Made by a program: the position numbers and the translations under genes. Shown piece by piece: positions 10,101 through 18,000 of a stretch of 27,441 bases of DNA. This stretch comes from a virus. The stretch's first letter is position 1. The number at the start of each line of letters is the position of its first letter. The notes under the pieces are model-generated. The model saw only the letters and a list, made by a program, of their open reading frames with translations. It searched no databases and was not told the origin of the DNA. The stretch lies in the IMG/VR virus record IMGVR_UViG_3300030110_003628, positions 1-27,441 of that record. One strand, given 5' to 3'.

Positions 10101-10968
10101 CATCATCAGATGGCTTAACATCAGTTATAACATTACCTTCAACTTGCTCTTCAGATACTGTTCTTCTTTCAATTTCTGCAGCTTGCTCTTCCATTGTAGG
10201 TTCATCTGAAGGTATTCCTTCAATACTTTCATCTTCAATTACTTCTGGAGGTTTTGGTCTAGCGTTATTTACACTGTCAACGGTTAGTGGTTCATTTACT
10301 TTTAATAAGTTAGTGTCTAGCTGAAACTCTGGTGTATAATAGTTGTTTAACCTATTCATCCAACCTCTTGAAAACTTAGAGTTATCACCTTTTTGACTAG
10401 AAGCTATATAACTTTGTTCTCTTCTTTTACCGTAAGAATTTAAAATCTTGTCACCACCTTCTTGCTCTATAGCTTTATTAACATGAAAAATAGCATCATC
10501 TAAACTTTTAAAATCTTCTATTTCGTAACCAGCATTGTTTAAAGCACTGAGCATACTTTCGTTACCCTTACCAATATCACCGAAACTAAAATTTTGATTA
10601 ACTAAAGCGTCATATATAGAAGCAGCAACTCTTTTGTCTGATATTTCATCTAGTTTATGCTTGTCCCAATATAAAGTTTTAAAATAACTAGTAACTTTGT
10701 TTCTACTTTCTCCTTCATCAACTTCAAACTCTGCTTGAAACTGAGAATTTACTTTATCAAAACCTTCTTGAGTTGTTGGTATTTCTATATTATTAGCAGT
10801 AGCCCAAGCACCTAAAGTTATACCATAATAAGTTTTAGTGTAAGCTACACTACCACCATCTATAGCATACTGGTTACCAGTATCTTCTTGCATATCGTTT
10901 ATACCAGCTTCTATATCAGCTGTTAAACCATGAGCGTAATCAAAGTTGCTTATAGTTTCTGTACTCAT
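1123..10968 (-). CDS. Giant multi-domain ejection (internal virion) protein with lysozyme-, metallopeptidase- and HAD-like domains
   Basis: This 3281-aa protein is the largest in the window. Residues 10-195 resemble GH108 lysozymes plus their C-terminal binding domain: candidate catalytic Glu20, a GG...YGIT stretch, a YWD motif, then a helical VN-containing part. Residues 240-393 are an acidic Pro/Gln linker. Hydrophobic segments lie near 709-736, 793-813 and 1015-1033. Residues 1063-1266 look coiled-coil. An HEVLH zinc-peptidase motif spans 1307-1311, with downstream Glu candidates at 1365 and 1372. A HAD-like phosphatase domain covers about 2420-2590 (D2425-F-D2427-D-T2429, T2504 in VLTARPP, D2560-D2561). 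A helical C-terminal region has a hydrophobic stretch near 3063-3090 and ends in a Phe/Asp-only tail. It is last of three ejection-type genes, like T7 gene 16, which also has an N-terminal wall-degrading domain. Large homologues in marine phages are recalled, with unknown function. Enzymatic activities are inferred from motifs only. Confidence 0.85.
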   Translation of the reverse strand: MSTETISNFDYAHGLTADIEAGINDMQEDTGNQYAIDGGSVAYTKTYYGITLGAWATANNIEIPTTQEGFDKVNSQFQAEFEVDEGESRNKVTSYFKTLYWDKHKLDEISDKRVAASIYDALVNQNFSFGDIGKGNESMLSALNNAGYEIEDFKSLDDAIFHVNKAIEQEGGDKILNSYGKRREQSYIASSQKGDNSKFSRGWMNRLNNYYTPEFQLDTNLLKVNEPLTVDSVNNARPKPPEVIEDESIEGIPSDEPTMEEQAAEIERRTVSEEQVEGNVITDVKPSDDVKETEQQEVDMFTPQQPQPEVQDRTEPIINQGSTPVVKENVELTEDDLENIIAEDEELEKPSVQKKLVDDVNKGINQILSPKVEEEEIIKEEQVVEEESQLGPTQKSLDKKEALDKFEKEQAFDASKIYLDSKKYIEQFEDKPDLYRDEKEYKKRKLQYEQLIKRTDQILDSSGEDYGDSKEDLRVSLLSVMTEEDYMALETGKKFEDDFRFRILLRAKEHLLDTKGKDLLLESSLIEAADDKMADDKVDIENEIAEFDTGQKDLVDRWQKIRQTGYYVGYEGKQIWQPDFKNKEEQEAYNQWVLDGQSIEEERLRLNQTLKDYKDKNDLLNDRKSKYTENVSTLFADLNYNQAENMFNPTHGVIYKYAEDGTLMVSTKASEGPRNLIIKLAGERESLVDVYDGTIGLLLDKFIEPTAQFAVDIVSLPLQAIVAGGSYLASYLGAEYTDVVTGRTITPADFLTTYIDSYNKKKIIPFASRFADEDVLEFEGFFKSKNANEINVPRFLTGVIPYTASLIVGTGKFVKARDIAIKAKELKGFSKKQLKHWNRGGNFKKGSALFGIYDTGSKIQFNRRFFDSLNKRFRFTERAAINLKQVDLTYRMLYLENVAYMKNEGLTSEEAMAAAHWMSFATGLSQAIMPDYYYIAGKSGQGITKEFVNSIKKIRSTQKIGKVAQKQAFGDAGKTFLSNIMKEITEEELDILLNDVIKSAYITSYHPEVLKASTQSELLLGTLFLSGALGGYQAKQNYKSSYESVYGAAYLGAYDTAKEISDEMKAFEDKLAILNNKKRKSGKDKQEINILQKSIEGHQKALNLQLELLDVVRVAPDKVTFKTLDLLREKQKLVKEKNDILKTKDKVASKSQIDEINEKIASVDTQIENDDYTKQREELFEELRARGEVTARAEGFEYHETKTKEEHEKFRVIENARRLAQNKKIAKEIKEIKSDKKNYDKNGDLNDDAKQKVEKLRSQIVATIPDFDSSLRKGAGFIVYDDVTKKHTVIVNPEIALESGNFAVVQHEVLHGMLRETIIKDPELMVRLSYLLREELNKNPGLNRYVINKFGSYSGGNLTTKNADELLTIMSEALLQNRIKLSKNFLSKFVDIVRRVARKFGINFKIKDIQDLQNFIEDYAKEAKRGRFSKGLRKIKEEGLQSVMAKKNKFKLTAEQRKTIEDEQQVGQVIETIEGDEGLSRSVYNNDKLVEDLELSANTKKIVERNAEIRKKILEQGIVENGKVVASPELQNELVENNLALAMKLADFAAKNPNIMGLEAGKRVTREQFLSGYYEQLSNLARTYDARVNEFGQYLNGILPLRYGQILKAETVGQVEGTVSIDTREARELADTDEGMDARYNDSETIRPDINVSNRLGSSELQDRIQEHFDKGVKMILDGPMDNQTREQWLQELTDLGFADLDGTLPDISDLDFAQMQPYAFQIIADYYGVDRDKLDWRLNKKNKDAGLIPKGKKASFMANLRIDSKKGTNELQTIQRRVRGNPEIHIAAGLPRAFVGTKEKPIKSNKVRPLLLKNFYNRGKKVNNVNLFFRFPVVDVNDFLEKIGIVEGIADRSDRNTSAFANAIVFEIARKVSAQGMKQSLARFGSLNDKTAVGLDDGINTFSESKVFKDMMVKDQSAAEYTLTMIEKLKPQILGLIIDFPASVEGNVKLLRRELKLLFTQNFDGKIVKPAIQQALITNLTAKTGIITKYGFMVNNYATDRGFLPDLAQFTKEELHSYNETSAVFELLGLYGDGVGSLTRPEAFTPYHVTRGRINVARIAKDIKSRAEAGTLVPGGTAEENKARAILYMQMLRKHHSKSSRIASKNMKGNGRIRPTVDNSNPRGFRASIFENASDFDKLISSVDDGYFELNLTPKKIKEKYNIKLVDDLSSNIVESYIGGNWDSVTSDLNEQADVARELTKYLFIFNWKKYGSKNNKNDQMMFAQFLFNLGVSMESPSRKAAKIFSIATNVVDNNNNLLVPTNQTTYEHQKPHHHVISKITSILQNEPEAKWDSLIDKVFNDYVVSIIRGKTKNETDFDDLLERSGLKSKMQRDYDEDADINNRETILKTSIGRSFNDITAFDSAVSPIKVINKDFALNGEIIGEEFVSNEQRKVKQSLSYNEAAKMARSMKFNDNLKGISILDFDDTLATTNSRVRYTSPDGRKGFLNAEEYARDYVSLLNQGYKFDFSEFNEVVDGKVGPLFDKAVKLANKYGTEDMYVLTARPPEAQRAIYDFLKSVGLNIPYDNITGLANSTAEAKALWIVKKVEEGYNDIYFADDALQNVTEVANVLDQLDVKSKVQQAKISRSEKFSDKFNEILEEREGVGAEKRFSEIKGRRRGKDKGKFRFFIPPSAEDFLGLIYNFLPKGAKGDAALKFFQDTLLRPYANAIAKINNARQLMMNEYGELLKKTTGMRKRLREKVIDGDFTIEDAVRVYLWSKAGFEIPGLSETDRLALVDIVEKDERLLAFALSVGKISREKAGYLEPNKEWELEGIKFDLFQKSSRVKRAEFLQDFKNNREIIFGKFNGRKLVGANMNKIEAIYGKGVRNALDDIIWRMENGTNRAFGDNKLVNDFMNWLNGSVAATMFVNMRSALLQQLSFVNFINWEDNNIFAASKAFANQEQFWTDFSELFNSNFLKQRRSGLRSDLNASELITHLSKSRNKTKAALQWLLQKGFLPTQIADSFAIAIGGASFYRNRINKYVKEGMSKEDAQKKAFTDFQEVAERTQQSARADMISQEQASVLGRLILAFQNTPMQYARLTKRALQDLVNGRGSMKANISRIIYYGMVQNLIFYTLQTAMFAMMFEDDDEEEYINKKGERILNGMSDSFLRGMGVGGAVVSTLKNMLLRAMKESAKPGGRADYAYVLLEMANLAPPVGIKLRKVYSATQSYKFNRDEIEEMGYVDIDNPTYEIATSTLEGIFNVPVNRAYNKIRNIRASLDSDNAVWQRIALALGWNTWDLGIDTRKKKDEFDKIGFDFDDFDFDDDDFDFDDFDFD
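1126..1188 (-). repeat. Low-complexity repeat encoding a Phe/Asp-only C-terminal tail
   Basis: The last 21 codons of the giant protein use only Phe (8) and Asp (13), built from FDFD and DFDD units. At DNA level this is an imperfect tandem repeat of TCAAAG and TCATCA hexamers on the plus strand. It could change length by replication slippage without shifting the frame. The tail is extremely acidic with regularly spaced aromatics. Confidence 0.9.
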
Positions 10969-10977
10969 TTAATTTTA

Positions 10978-12471
10978 TTATCTTGTTAGTGAACTACCCA
11001 TAAAATCTACATACTGACTTGGATCTGCACCTAAGTTTAGTTGTTTATAAGAGTCTGATCTTCTTAAAAATATTTTTAAAGCTCTAATTTCAGAAGGGTT
11101 TGTTAAATCAAAAGCTCCTTTATTATCACCTATTTGTATTCCAATTTTATTATTTTTACCCGTTTTAGCTATTTGTACGTCAGAGTTTCTAAAAGAGTTT
11201 CTTAAATTATCAATTGATTTTTGAACAGCTGAACCACCAGCAACTAAATCTCTATCAACAAGCATATCTACGTATGTGTTAACTTTAGCAGCGTTAACAT
11301 TAGCTACACTACCAAAGAAGTCTCCTGACGCAGTTTTAAGGTATCTATCGTTTCCAGCCATTTTAGTTCTAAACTCATTATTATGAAGCTCAGAAGCAGC
11401 GTTACCAAAGTATTCAGCAAATTTATCAACATTATGATTATAATGTATAGGGTTTCTTAAATATTCTTTAGCTTGTTCTTCTGTCCATTGATATTCACCT
11501 TTAGCATTAAAAGCAGGTGTTTCATCTGAAGCTTTAACTATAGCTCCAGTACCATCTTTATAAAACTCTTGTGATAACTGCCCTGATGCGAAAGCATCTG
11601 CATAAGTAATATCTTGATCGTCTGGTGTTAAGTCTTTAAAAAATAAAGTTGAGTTTTGTGCTCTACTACCACTTAATTTATTCTTTGTGCCTGGTATATT
11701 TTCACTACCGTTTAAAATATTTAATATTCTTGTTTTAGACTGTTTAGGACTAAGAACTGCTGTAGCTGTTTTACCATCTTGTATTAGTCCTGTTGCAAAG
11801 TTGTTTAATGCAGTGTTACCTTCTGTATAATCGTGTTGTGGCGTTGGTATAGGTTTATACTGTTGATTAGCCGAAGAACCTAAACCTCCATAAACAGTTC
11901 CGTCTGCCATTGTAATTTGTAAAGTAGAATTATCACCTACGTAAGCTATTGTAGGTGCTTCTTTACCAGGAAAGCTTTTACCTTCTAAAGTAGCTTGTAT
12001 TATCTGCATGTGTTCTTTTTCTGTAGCAGTATGAAAATCAGATAAACCAGCAGTTCCTTGAAGATCTTTAGACATGTTAAATCTTATATTAGACAAAGCA
12101 CTTTGACCAGCGTCTAAATTTTTAATTTGACCTGTCAACTGAGCTAGTCTATTTTTAGCTTCAATATCATCTTTATTTCTAGCAAGTCTTCTTGACAAAC
12201 TACTCCACTCATCACTTATTTTACCATACTCTTGATCAATCATACCTAGTTGATAATCTGAATAATTACCTAAATTTTCTAGTTCTGGTTGTTTTTCGTT
12301 CCAAGCTTGATAATCCGCGTCGAACTTTTGAGCTGCTTCAAATAAGGGTTTTATTCCAGCACCAAAACCTTGTAAACCAGCTTGTAATGCTTTTGCGCTA
12401 CTACCAGTATCATATGTTCCTGCGTCTGCTTTTATTAATGTTGCGTCTGCTTTTCCTGTTACATTTGCCAT
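10978..12471 (-). CDS. Putative internal virion (ejection) protein, medium-sized
   Basis: The chosen start gives 497 aa beginning MANVTGKADATLIKAD. A longer in-frame start 20 codons upstream would overlap the preceding gene by 59 bases. The chosen ATG sits one base after that gene's TAA, the usual spacing here. The protein is soluble and mostly helical, rich in Ala, Gln, Asn and Asp. It has an N-terminal Gly/Ala stretch (about residues 20-45) and no signal peptide or catalytic motif. It lies between an Ala/Gln-rich small protein and the giant lysozyme-bearing protein, the position of T7 gene 15. The role as an ejection protein rests on this order and composition, not on recognised homology. 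It could instead be a tail or neck component. Confidence 0.65.
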   Translation of the reverse strand: MANVTGKADATLIKADAGTYDTGSSAKALQAGLQGFGAGIKPLFEAAQKFDADYQAWNEKQPELENLGNYSDYQLGMIDQEYGKISDEWSSLSRRLARNKDDIEAKNRLAQLTGQIKNLDAGQSALSNIRFNMSKDLQGTAGLSDFHTATEKEHMQIIQATLEGKSFPGKEAPTIAYVGDNSTLQITMADGTVYGGLGSSANQQYKPIPTPQHDYTEGNTALNNFATGLIQDGKTATAVLSPKQSKTRILNILNGSENIPGTKNKLSGSRAQNSTLFFKDLTPDDQDITYADAFASGQLSQEFYKDGTGAIVKASDETPAFNAKGEYQWTEEQAKEYLRNPIHYNHNVDKFAEYFGNAASELHNNEFRTKMAGNDRYLKTASGDFFGSVANVNAAKVNTYVDMLVDRDLVAGGSAVQKSIDNLRNSFRNSDVQIAKTGKNNKIGIQIGDNKGAFDLTNPSEIRALKIFLRRSDSYKQLNLGADPSQYVDFMGSSLTR

Positions 12472-12472
12472 A

Positions 12473-13162
12473 TTATTTGAATATATCTTTGAAATTAAAA
12501 TCTTGTGTAAATCCTTTAGTGCCCGCTGCATAACCTGTAGCTAAGCCTCCAGCTAACTGTCCAATACCACCAGCTATCATTTGTTGATTTTGCATCATAG
12601 CTTGATTAGCAGCTGACAGTCTGTTTGCATCCATGCCTAACAAAGTACTAGTTCTACTTAAATCTAATCTTTGTTGTTCGCTAGCGCCTCTACCAAATAG
12701 CTCTTGACCTTTTAGTTCTAACTGTTGTTCCATTGCAGCGCCTTTTGCCATAGCTAATTGATTAGCTTGCTCTTGTTTACCAATACCAGCTGCTATTTGA
12801 GCTGCACTTTGAGTTTGTTGGTTAGCTAAAGCTTGAGCTAAAGCACCAATACCACTACCACCAGCAGCACCTCTTAACTGACTAAGAGTATTAGCTTGCG
12901 CTTGACGTGTAGTCTCTCTTTGAAATTGAGCTGCTTGTTGATTTACAGTTAAATCTTCAAACGGGTTTTCAAACTCTGTTTGTACATTTTCAAATGGATT
13001 ACTTATTTCCATGCTTGCATAAGCTTCTTTTGATTCTGCATAAGCTTTTCTAGCTTCTTCTCTTTCTCTTTTAATTCTTTTTCTGTCCATTAAACCCACA
13101 CCTAGTTGAGCTAATCCAGAAACTGTAGAGCCTATAGCCATTGCTGACATTAATGGTATCAT
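12473..13162 (-). CDS. Putative internal virion (ejection) protein, small, Ala/Gln-rich
   Basis: This 229-aa protein has a short hydrophobic Gly/Ala/Met-rich N-terminus (about residues 1-25), then a basic helix (DRKRIKREREEARK). Two NPFE/NPFED motifs follow (about residues 55-72), then a long Ala/Gln/Gly-rich part likely to be helical and membrane-active, and another Gly-rich hydrophobic stretch near 190-212. Size, composition and position before the medium and giant ejection genes match T7 gp14 and similar small ejection proteins that form the outer part of the envelope channel. From memory, proteins with the NPFE and Gly-Gly-Ser-Gly-Ile segments recur in marine phages. It ends one base before the next start. 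A 39-base leader of almost only A and T precedes it, with no clear promoter. Confidence 0.7.
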   Translation of the reverse strand: MIPLMSAMAIGSTVSGLAQLGVGLMDRKRIKREREEARKAYAESKEAYASMEISNPFENVQTEFENPFEDLTVNQQAAQFQRETTRQAQANTLSQLRGAAGGSGIGALAQALANQQTQSAAQIAAGIGKQEQANQLAMAKGAAMEQQLELKGQELFGRGASEQQRLDLSRTSTLLGMDANRLSAANQAMMQNQQMIAGGIGQLAGGLATGYAAGTKGFTQDFNFKDIFK

Positions 13163-13201
13163 ATTTTATATTTTATTTTTAATAATTACACTTTTTATAT
13201 G

Positions 13202-13582
13202 TTATTTACTACTTTTTTGTATTTCAGCACCAACAGTATACAGTTCAGCTTTGTCTGTAGAGTCGTTTTTAATTAATACGTCTGCGTAGTAACCTTTTAT
13301 TCTATTTAAATTAACACTAGTATTCTTTGCAAAAAACAAAAAATAATCTTCAATATTAATAGTGTTATAGCTAACACCTCCTGGTACATTTGTAAAGTTT
13401 GTAAAGTTAACAGTTAAAGTTGACTCACTAGATCCAGAGCTTAAATTAGTTATTGTTCCAGTATGAATAAAGTTGTTGCTAGTTGTATAACCAGAGTCAG
13501 GTGTTTTTAAAGTAAAGTAAAGCTCATCACCTATTTGTACAGATGAGTTTAGCGGTCCGTTTATTGTATATGTTGCTATCAT
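13202..13582 (-). CDS. Small beta-rich protein, probable virion-surface or tail accessory
   Basis: This 126-aa protein is predicted almost entirely beta: alternating hydrophobic and polar residues, many Thr, Ser and Asn, no Cys and no signal peptide. Its first half holds a QIGDELYFTL strand followed by a Thr-rich turn and TLTVNF. This resembles modules in the 491-aa neighbour. Its ATG overlaps the TGA of the upstream 491-aa gene (ATGA), so translation is probably coupled and the products made together. No named family was recognised. A tail-tip, fibre-attachment or decoration role fits its place between tail and ejection genes, but is inferred. Confidence 0.6.
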   Translation of the reverse strand: MIATYTINGPLNSSVQIGDELYFTLKTPDSGYTTSNNFIHTGTITNLSSGSSESTLTVNFTNFTNVPGGVSYNTINIEDYFLFFAKNTSVNLNRIKGYYADVLIKNDSTDKAELYTVGAEIQKSSK

Positions 13583-15054
13583 GATTCGTCAGTTATTGTT
13601 AATACATTATCTAAATCTAAGTACAAATAAAAGTCTGAGTCTCCAACTTCTAAAACTTCTATATCAAAACTTATCTTAGCTAATAAAGCGCTACCTTTAA
13701 AAAACATAGGCGTATCTTCTAATATTTGACCGTTATTTTGTAAAGTAGCTGAAAGAGTTATAGTGTTTGGCGAACTAGCATTGTCAACACCGGCTACAGT
13801 TATAGCAGCTCCATCAGCAGCACCTGTAGATGTTGTTAGACCAATAGCTGATATAGTATCACCTGTTCCTATACCTTTTGAACTCGTAACTTTACACGTA
13901 GTGCCAGTGCCTGCCACCTGGCTTTCAACAGACTTAGTTGTTACAAAATTAAAATCTGTAGCTTTGCCCGTGCTTGGATGATTTACGGTTGTAAGAGCGC
14001 CTGTTAAATTAGTTATTCTAATATCCCACTTGTATAAAGCTTGAATACCACCTAGTCCAAAAGCCTGTATAGTTATTTCATTTGCAGGGTTCATAGTAGC
14101 AGCTAAACTAGTTGTTATCGTTTTGTTTAGAGTATCTATTGAAGTTATAAAAGTATTAGCTGACAAAGCAGCGCCACTTGAACTACCAGATGTTGTTGTA
14201 AGAAGACGTAATTTATCACCAACACGTAAACCGTCAACACTTGTTAAAGAGTGCGTTATAGATGAGCTATTAGTATCACCGCTTGTACCAGCTATAGTAA
14301 AAGCTTTATAGTGATAAAAGTCAGATAAAAGTGGTTTTCTTGCAAACTGCATTGAATGATCTGCAGACTGCATTTTCGGTAAAAAGTTAGCCGTAAATTT
14401 ATTTTCAAAAGTATCTCCAATAGCAAAGTTTGATGATAAATCACCAAAAACTTTTCCTCTAGGTTTTGTTATTGTAAATCTAGGTACTGGAGTAGCTGTA
14501 AAACCTAAGTTAGTATTTATAGCGCCTGTATAGTCTGGATTATCAGTTTCACCAGCATAACCAGAGTTATCAGCATTTCTTGCAACAGCCGTATCTGTAT
14601 GCGTAATAGCAAAAGAAAGTACTTTATCAGCAAATTGATATAAACTAGATGGTAGTCTAGTAGTACTGCTTAAGTAATAAGTGCCGTCACTGTTTAGTCT
14701 ATTATCTGTGTTTTTAACTCTATATAATAAACTTTCTTCAAAAGCATTTAAAAAATCTGTATTAAAATGAGACTCTGCATAAACAAATATATCATAATCT
14801 TTATCAGCTGTTACTGTTGGAAAAACTATTTCTACATTATAAGCAACGTTTGTTTCTGTTAAGTCTTGCTGTAAAAGCCTTGTTGGTGTGCTTTGAAAAG
14901 TTTTAGTTTCAAAATTATAATAATAATTGTCATTATTTCTAACTACATAAACACTAAAAATAGCTCCTTCATCTCCTAATATAACAAGGCGTTTTTTAGT
15001 TTTAGTTTTACTTATTGGTGTAGTATCAAAGACTACTGAATTTATATACTTCAT
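13579..15054 (-). CDS. Beta-rich structural protein, possible tail fibre or receptor-binding component
   Basis: This 491-aa protein starts three bases after the 2235-aa tail gene ends. The N-terminal 120 residues contain regular strands (RLVILGDEGAIFSVYVV, then a Tyr/Asn-rich strand pair) and look like a domain seen, from memory, at the start of structural proteins of marine myo- and podoviruses. The rest is Thr/Ser/Gly-rich beta structure. Two modules of about 55-60 residues (near 272-331 and 388-445) share a Gly-x-Gly-Asp strand and a later NTIT or KTIT strand. There is no enzymatic motif. It ends in a TGA, the only non-TAA stop among the complete genes. Placement after the large tail gene suggests a fibre or tail-tip role, which is inferred. 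Confidence 0.6.
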   Translation of the reverse strand: MKYINSVVFDTTPISKTKTKKRLVILGDEGAIFSVYVVRNNDNYYYNFETKTFQSTPTRLLQQDLTETNVAYNVEIVFPTVTADKDYDIFVYAESHFNTDFLNAFEESLLYRVKNTDNRLNSDGTYYLSSTTRLPSSLYQFADKVLSFAITHTDTAVARNADNSGYAGETDNPDYTGAINTNLGFTATPVPRFTITKPRGKVFGDLSSNFAIGDTFENKFTANFLPKMQSADHSMQFARKPLLSDFYHYKAFTIAGTSGDTNSSSITHSLTSVDGLRVGDKLRLLTTTSGSSSGAALSANTFITSIDTLNKTITTSLAATMNPANEITIQAFGLGGIQALYKWDIRITNLTGALTTVNHPSTGKATDFNFVTTKSVESQVAGTGTTCKVTSSKGIGTGDTISAIGLTTSTGAADGAAITVAGVDNASSPNTITLSATLQNNGQILEDTPMFFKGSALLAKISFDIEVLEVGDSDFYLYLDLDNVLTITDES

Positions 15055-15057
15055 AAT

Positions 15058-18000
15058 TTACTGATAAGGATAAAGACCAAGGAAAGTAGACGGATTAACA
15101 GTTGTAAGATCTACAGTGCTATTAGCCGTTAAAGTATTTCCGTTGTCATCTGTTATTAAACACTCAACGTTTATTATATTAACTTGTGGATTTGGACTAC
15201 TATAACTAAATGCGGTGTCAAGAACTATAGTGTTAGCAATACTTGTTGAACTAGGACAGCCTACGTTTAAACTTGGTGTTTGGCTATAAGTATTAATAAT
15301 TAAATCGTTATAATCAGGTCCTCCGGGATAGCTTGTAGTTGAAGAAGCATAATCAATATATTGTAAATTGTTGTACGGTGATATTGAACCATGACTAAAA
15401 CCTAGTTCAGCTTCGTAAGGAGCTACACCGTTGGCAGCATTAGCAAAAATAGTAAGATTACCTAAAAGAAGAACGTTAATAACGTTACCGTTTGGATCTG
15501 GAACTCCGTTTATATTAAAAGTAGTTATTACAGTAACATTACTACCACTATTAGCAACAACACCTCCAGTAAGAGGTGGGAAAAAACCTGCATTAACAAT
15601 ACTATTGCTAGTTATAGTATTACCAGCAGAATCAGTTGCAGTAGCTATAAATGTAATATCTTGAGGCCCAAAAGGTACTGGGATTATATCAACAGGTATA
15701 GTAGTATTAGGAAGTAACGAAGTACTACCGCTTGTTGGATCAAGAACGTCTGCAGGATTAGCCATTGCAGAGTGTTGGTATGTACATGTGTATGTGTATG
15801 AAGGTGAGCCACCTTGTGCAAAAGGTATAAGTAAATCAATTTCAACATCAGTCGCTGTATCAAGTGTTACTTGCAGAGAAGGAGATGCTAAGCTAAAAGT
15901 TGGCAACGAAAGCGCTTGTATAGTTTCTGTTAAAGAAGCCTCTTGTTGACCACTACCGTCTATAGCAACTACATAAAACTCGTGAGTATTGTTAGTATCA
16001 CTAGCATCATCATTAGCAGAAACTGTTATAGTGTAAGATATGCTAGGGTCGTGATCAAGACCACCTGTTATTGCGTTTGTAATTTGTTGTGGTGTTTGGC
16101 TACCTGTTGACATAAACACTCTATAATTAATAATTGGAAAAACACCTGTAGTTGAAGCAGGTGTAAAGCTATATTCTATTGTTGCTGTGTTAAGTGTGTT
16201 TGAAAAATTTGTTAAACTAATAACGCTAGGCGTTATAGTGTAAGGCGCAATATCAATTTCTAAATCTTTTATTGTACCTAAACCTTGTACTGAAAAGTTT
16301 TTTAAATCAATATCATTAGCGCTTGTACTACTACCTCTAATACTACCAAACCACTTATCTTCTTTATCTAAAAAGTTTAACACACTACCTTTTGACTTTT
16401 CTGTACTTATTTCTTCAACGTACCAACCGTTTTTATTGTATAAACTTTTGTAACCATAAAAATTATTATCTGTATAACCTGAGCCTCTTTGAACTTTACC
16501 TTGACTTCCCTCATACATTATAGCGTTAAAAGATTTTATCATTGAAGGATCTTGATTAAACACAAGATTAACATGAGACTCAACAACGTCGCCGTAAAAC
16601 TCATTAGCCCTAACTCCTTCTACATGATGTTTATATATTCTACCTCTATTAAAAGTAAAGTAATCGTTTTGTATACTACAACCGTTTTCAAGCACAAAAG
16701 ACTTAAAACTAACCCAACCTTTTACTTTTTCATCATAACTAACAGTAGTGTCGTTAGGTGTTTTTATTTTAAAATTATTACTATATCTAACAGTTAGATT
16801 ATACTCTTCTTTGTTAGCATCGTAACTACCTATTAAATAAGCTGAGTCTTTTAATTTTTCACCAAAATAATCTCTCATACCATCATTAGATATTGCTGTT
16901 AAACCATCCATTGATAATCTAAGAACAGCACTTCTTTGTTTATCAGTAAAATAAGCTCTATAACTTTCACTTGCAAAAGACTCTGGATTTTGTGATATAC
17001 CATAATCACCAACAAAAGGTATTGTTTGTCCAAGAACGTTTGTATTTGCTGTTAACTGTGGATTACCATCAGCATTAAATACAGCATCTTTATTTGCTAG
17101 TATTTTTATAACTCTATCTTCACAAAAAGCTATTAAATCTGTATTTCTGCTAAATAATTTTTGTACACTACCGTAACTTGGATTTATATCTTTAGTAATT
17201 TTATCAGCTTGTACAAATTGATTTAATTCATTAACACCACCTATAGAATTATATATACCAGAAAATATTAAACCGTTTGTTTTTCTATCTTCATTATAAA
17301 GATTTTCATCATCTAACGTAGTTGATACTACAGCTCCTTTATCTATAGTAACAGCGTTAAAAGTGTCTCTAACTCTGTTAGACTCTACGCCGTTAGCAAA
17401 AGAATAACAATTGTACCAGTCAAGAGATATTGGAGAGTCATGTATATTTGTTTTGTAACTTATAGCTACACTATTAACAAGGTTAACACCTGAATTAGTT
17501 TGAACAGTTCCAGGTGGTGTATCTACAAGATTATAATCTCCAATTATTTGTATATTAATATTTTTGTTTTCGTATTCAAATATTAAAACATCACTATCAA
17601 ACAAATCTAAAGTAGCCCAATAATTTGCAGTTAATATAAGTTTATTTTCAGAAGTTATACCTCCAAGAAAAACCGCAGCAGCACCGTTGTTTAAATCACT
17701 AGTAGTATTATAAGACGGTAAACTAACTGTAGAAAATATTTTTAAAGCATCTTGAAAGTTATCAACGTTTAGGTTTACAGGATATTCTTGACTAGCTTCA
17801 TAATATAAATCTAAGTCTATATTTTCTTTTGGCTCTGTTTCAAATATACTAGGATTTTTTGGCATTTCTAGATCATCATATATAGGCTCAACTATTTCTA
17901 AGTCGTAACCTTGAGCCTTACTAATACCACGCCACATTGTTGATGGTACTGGACTAACAGGTGTTGAACCATCTTCTTCAAACTCAGCGAATGGATCTGT

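Noticed and set aside
12472-12531. Upstream start adding 20 residues to the 497-aa ejection protein
   Set aside because: It would overlap the preceding gene by 59 bases. The Met at 12471 follows that gene's stop by one base and begins a plausible soluble N-terminus.
13163-13201. Possible promoter in the 39-base A/T leader before the 229-aa gene
   Set aside because: No TTTG or TTG element at Bacteroidota promoter spacing could be seen. A/T composition alone is not evidence.
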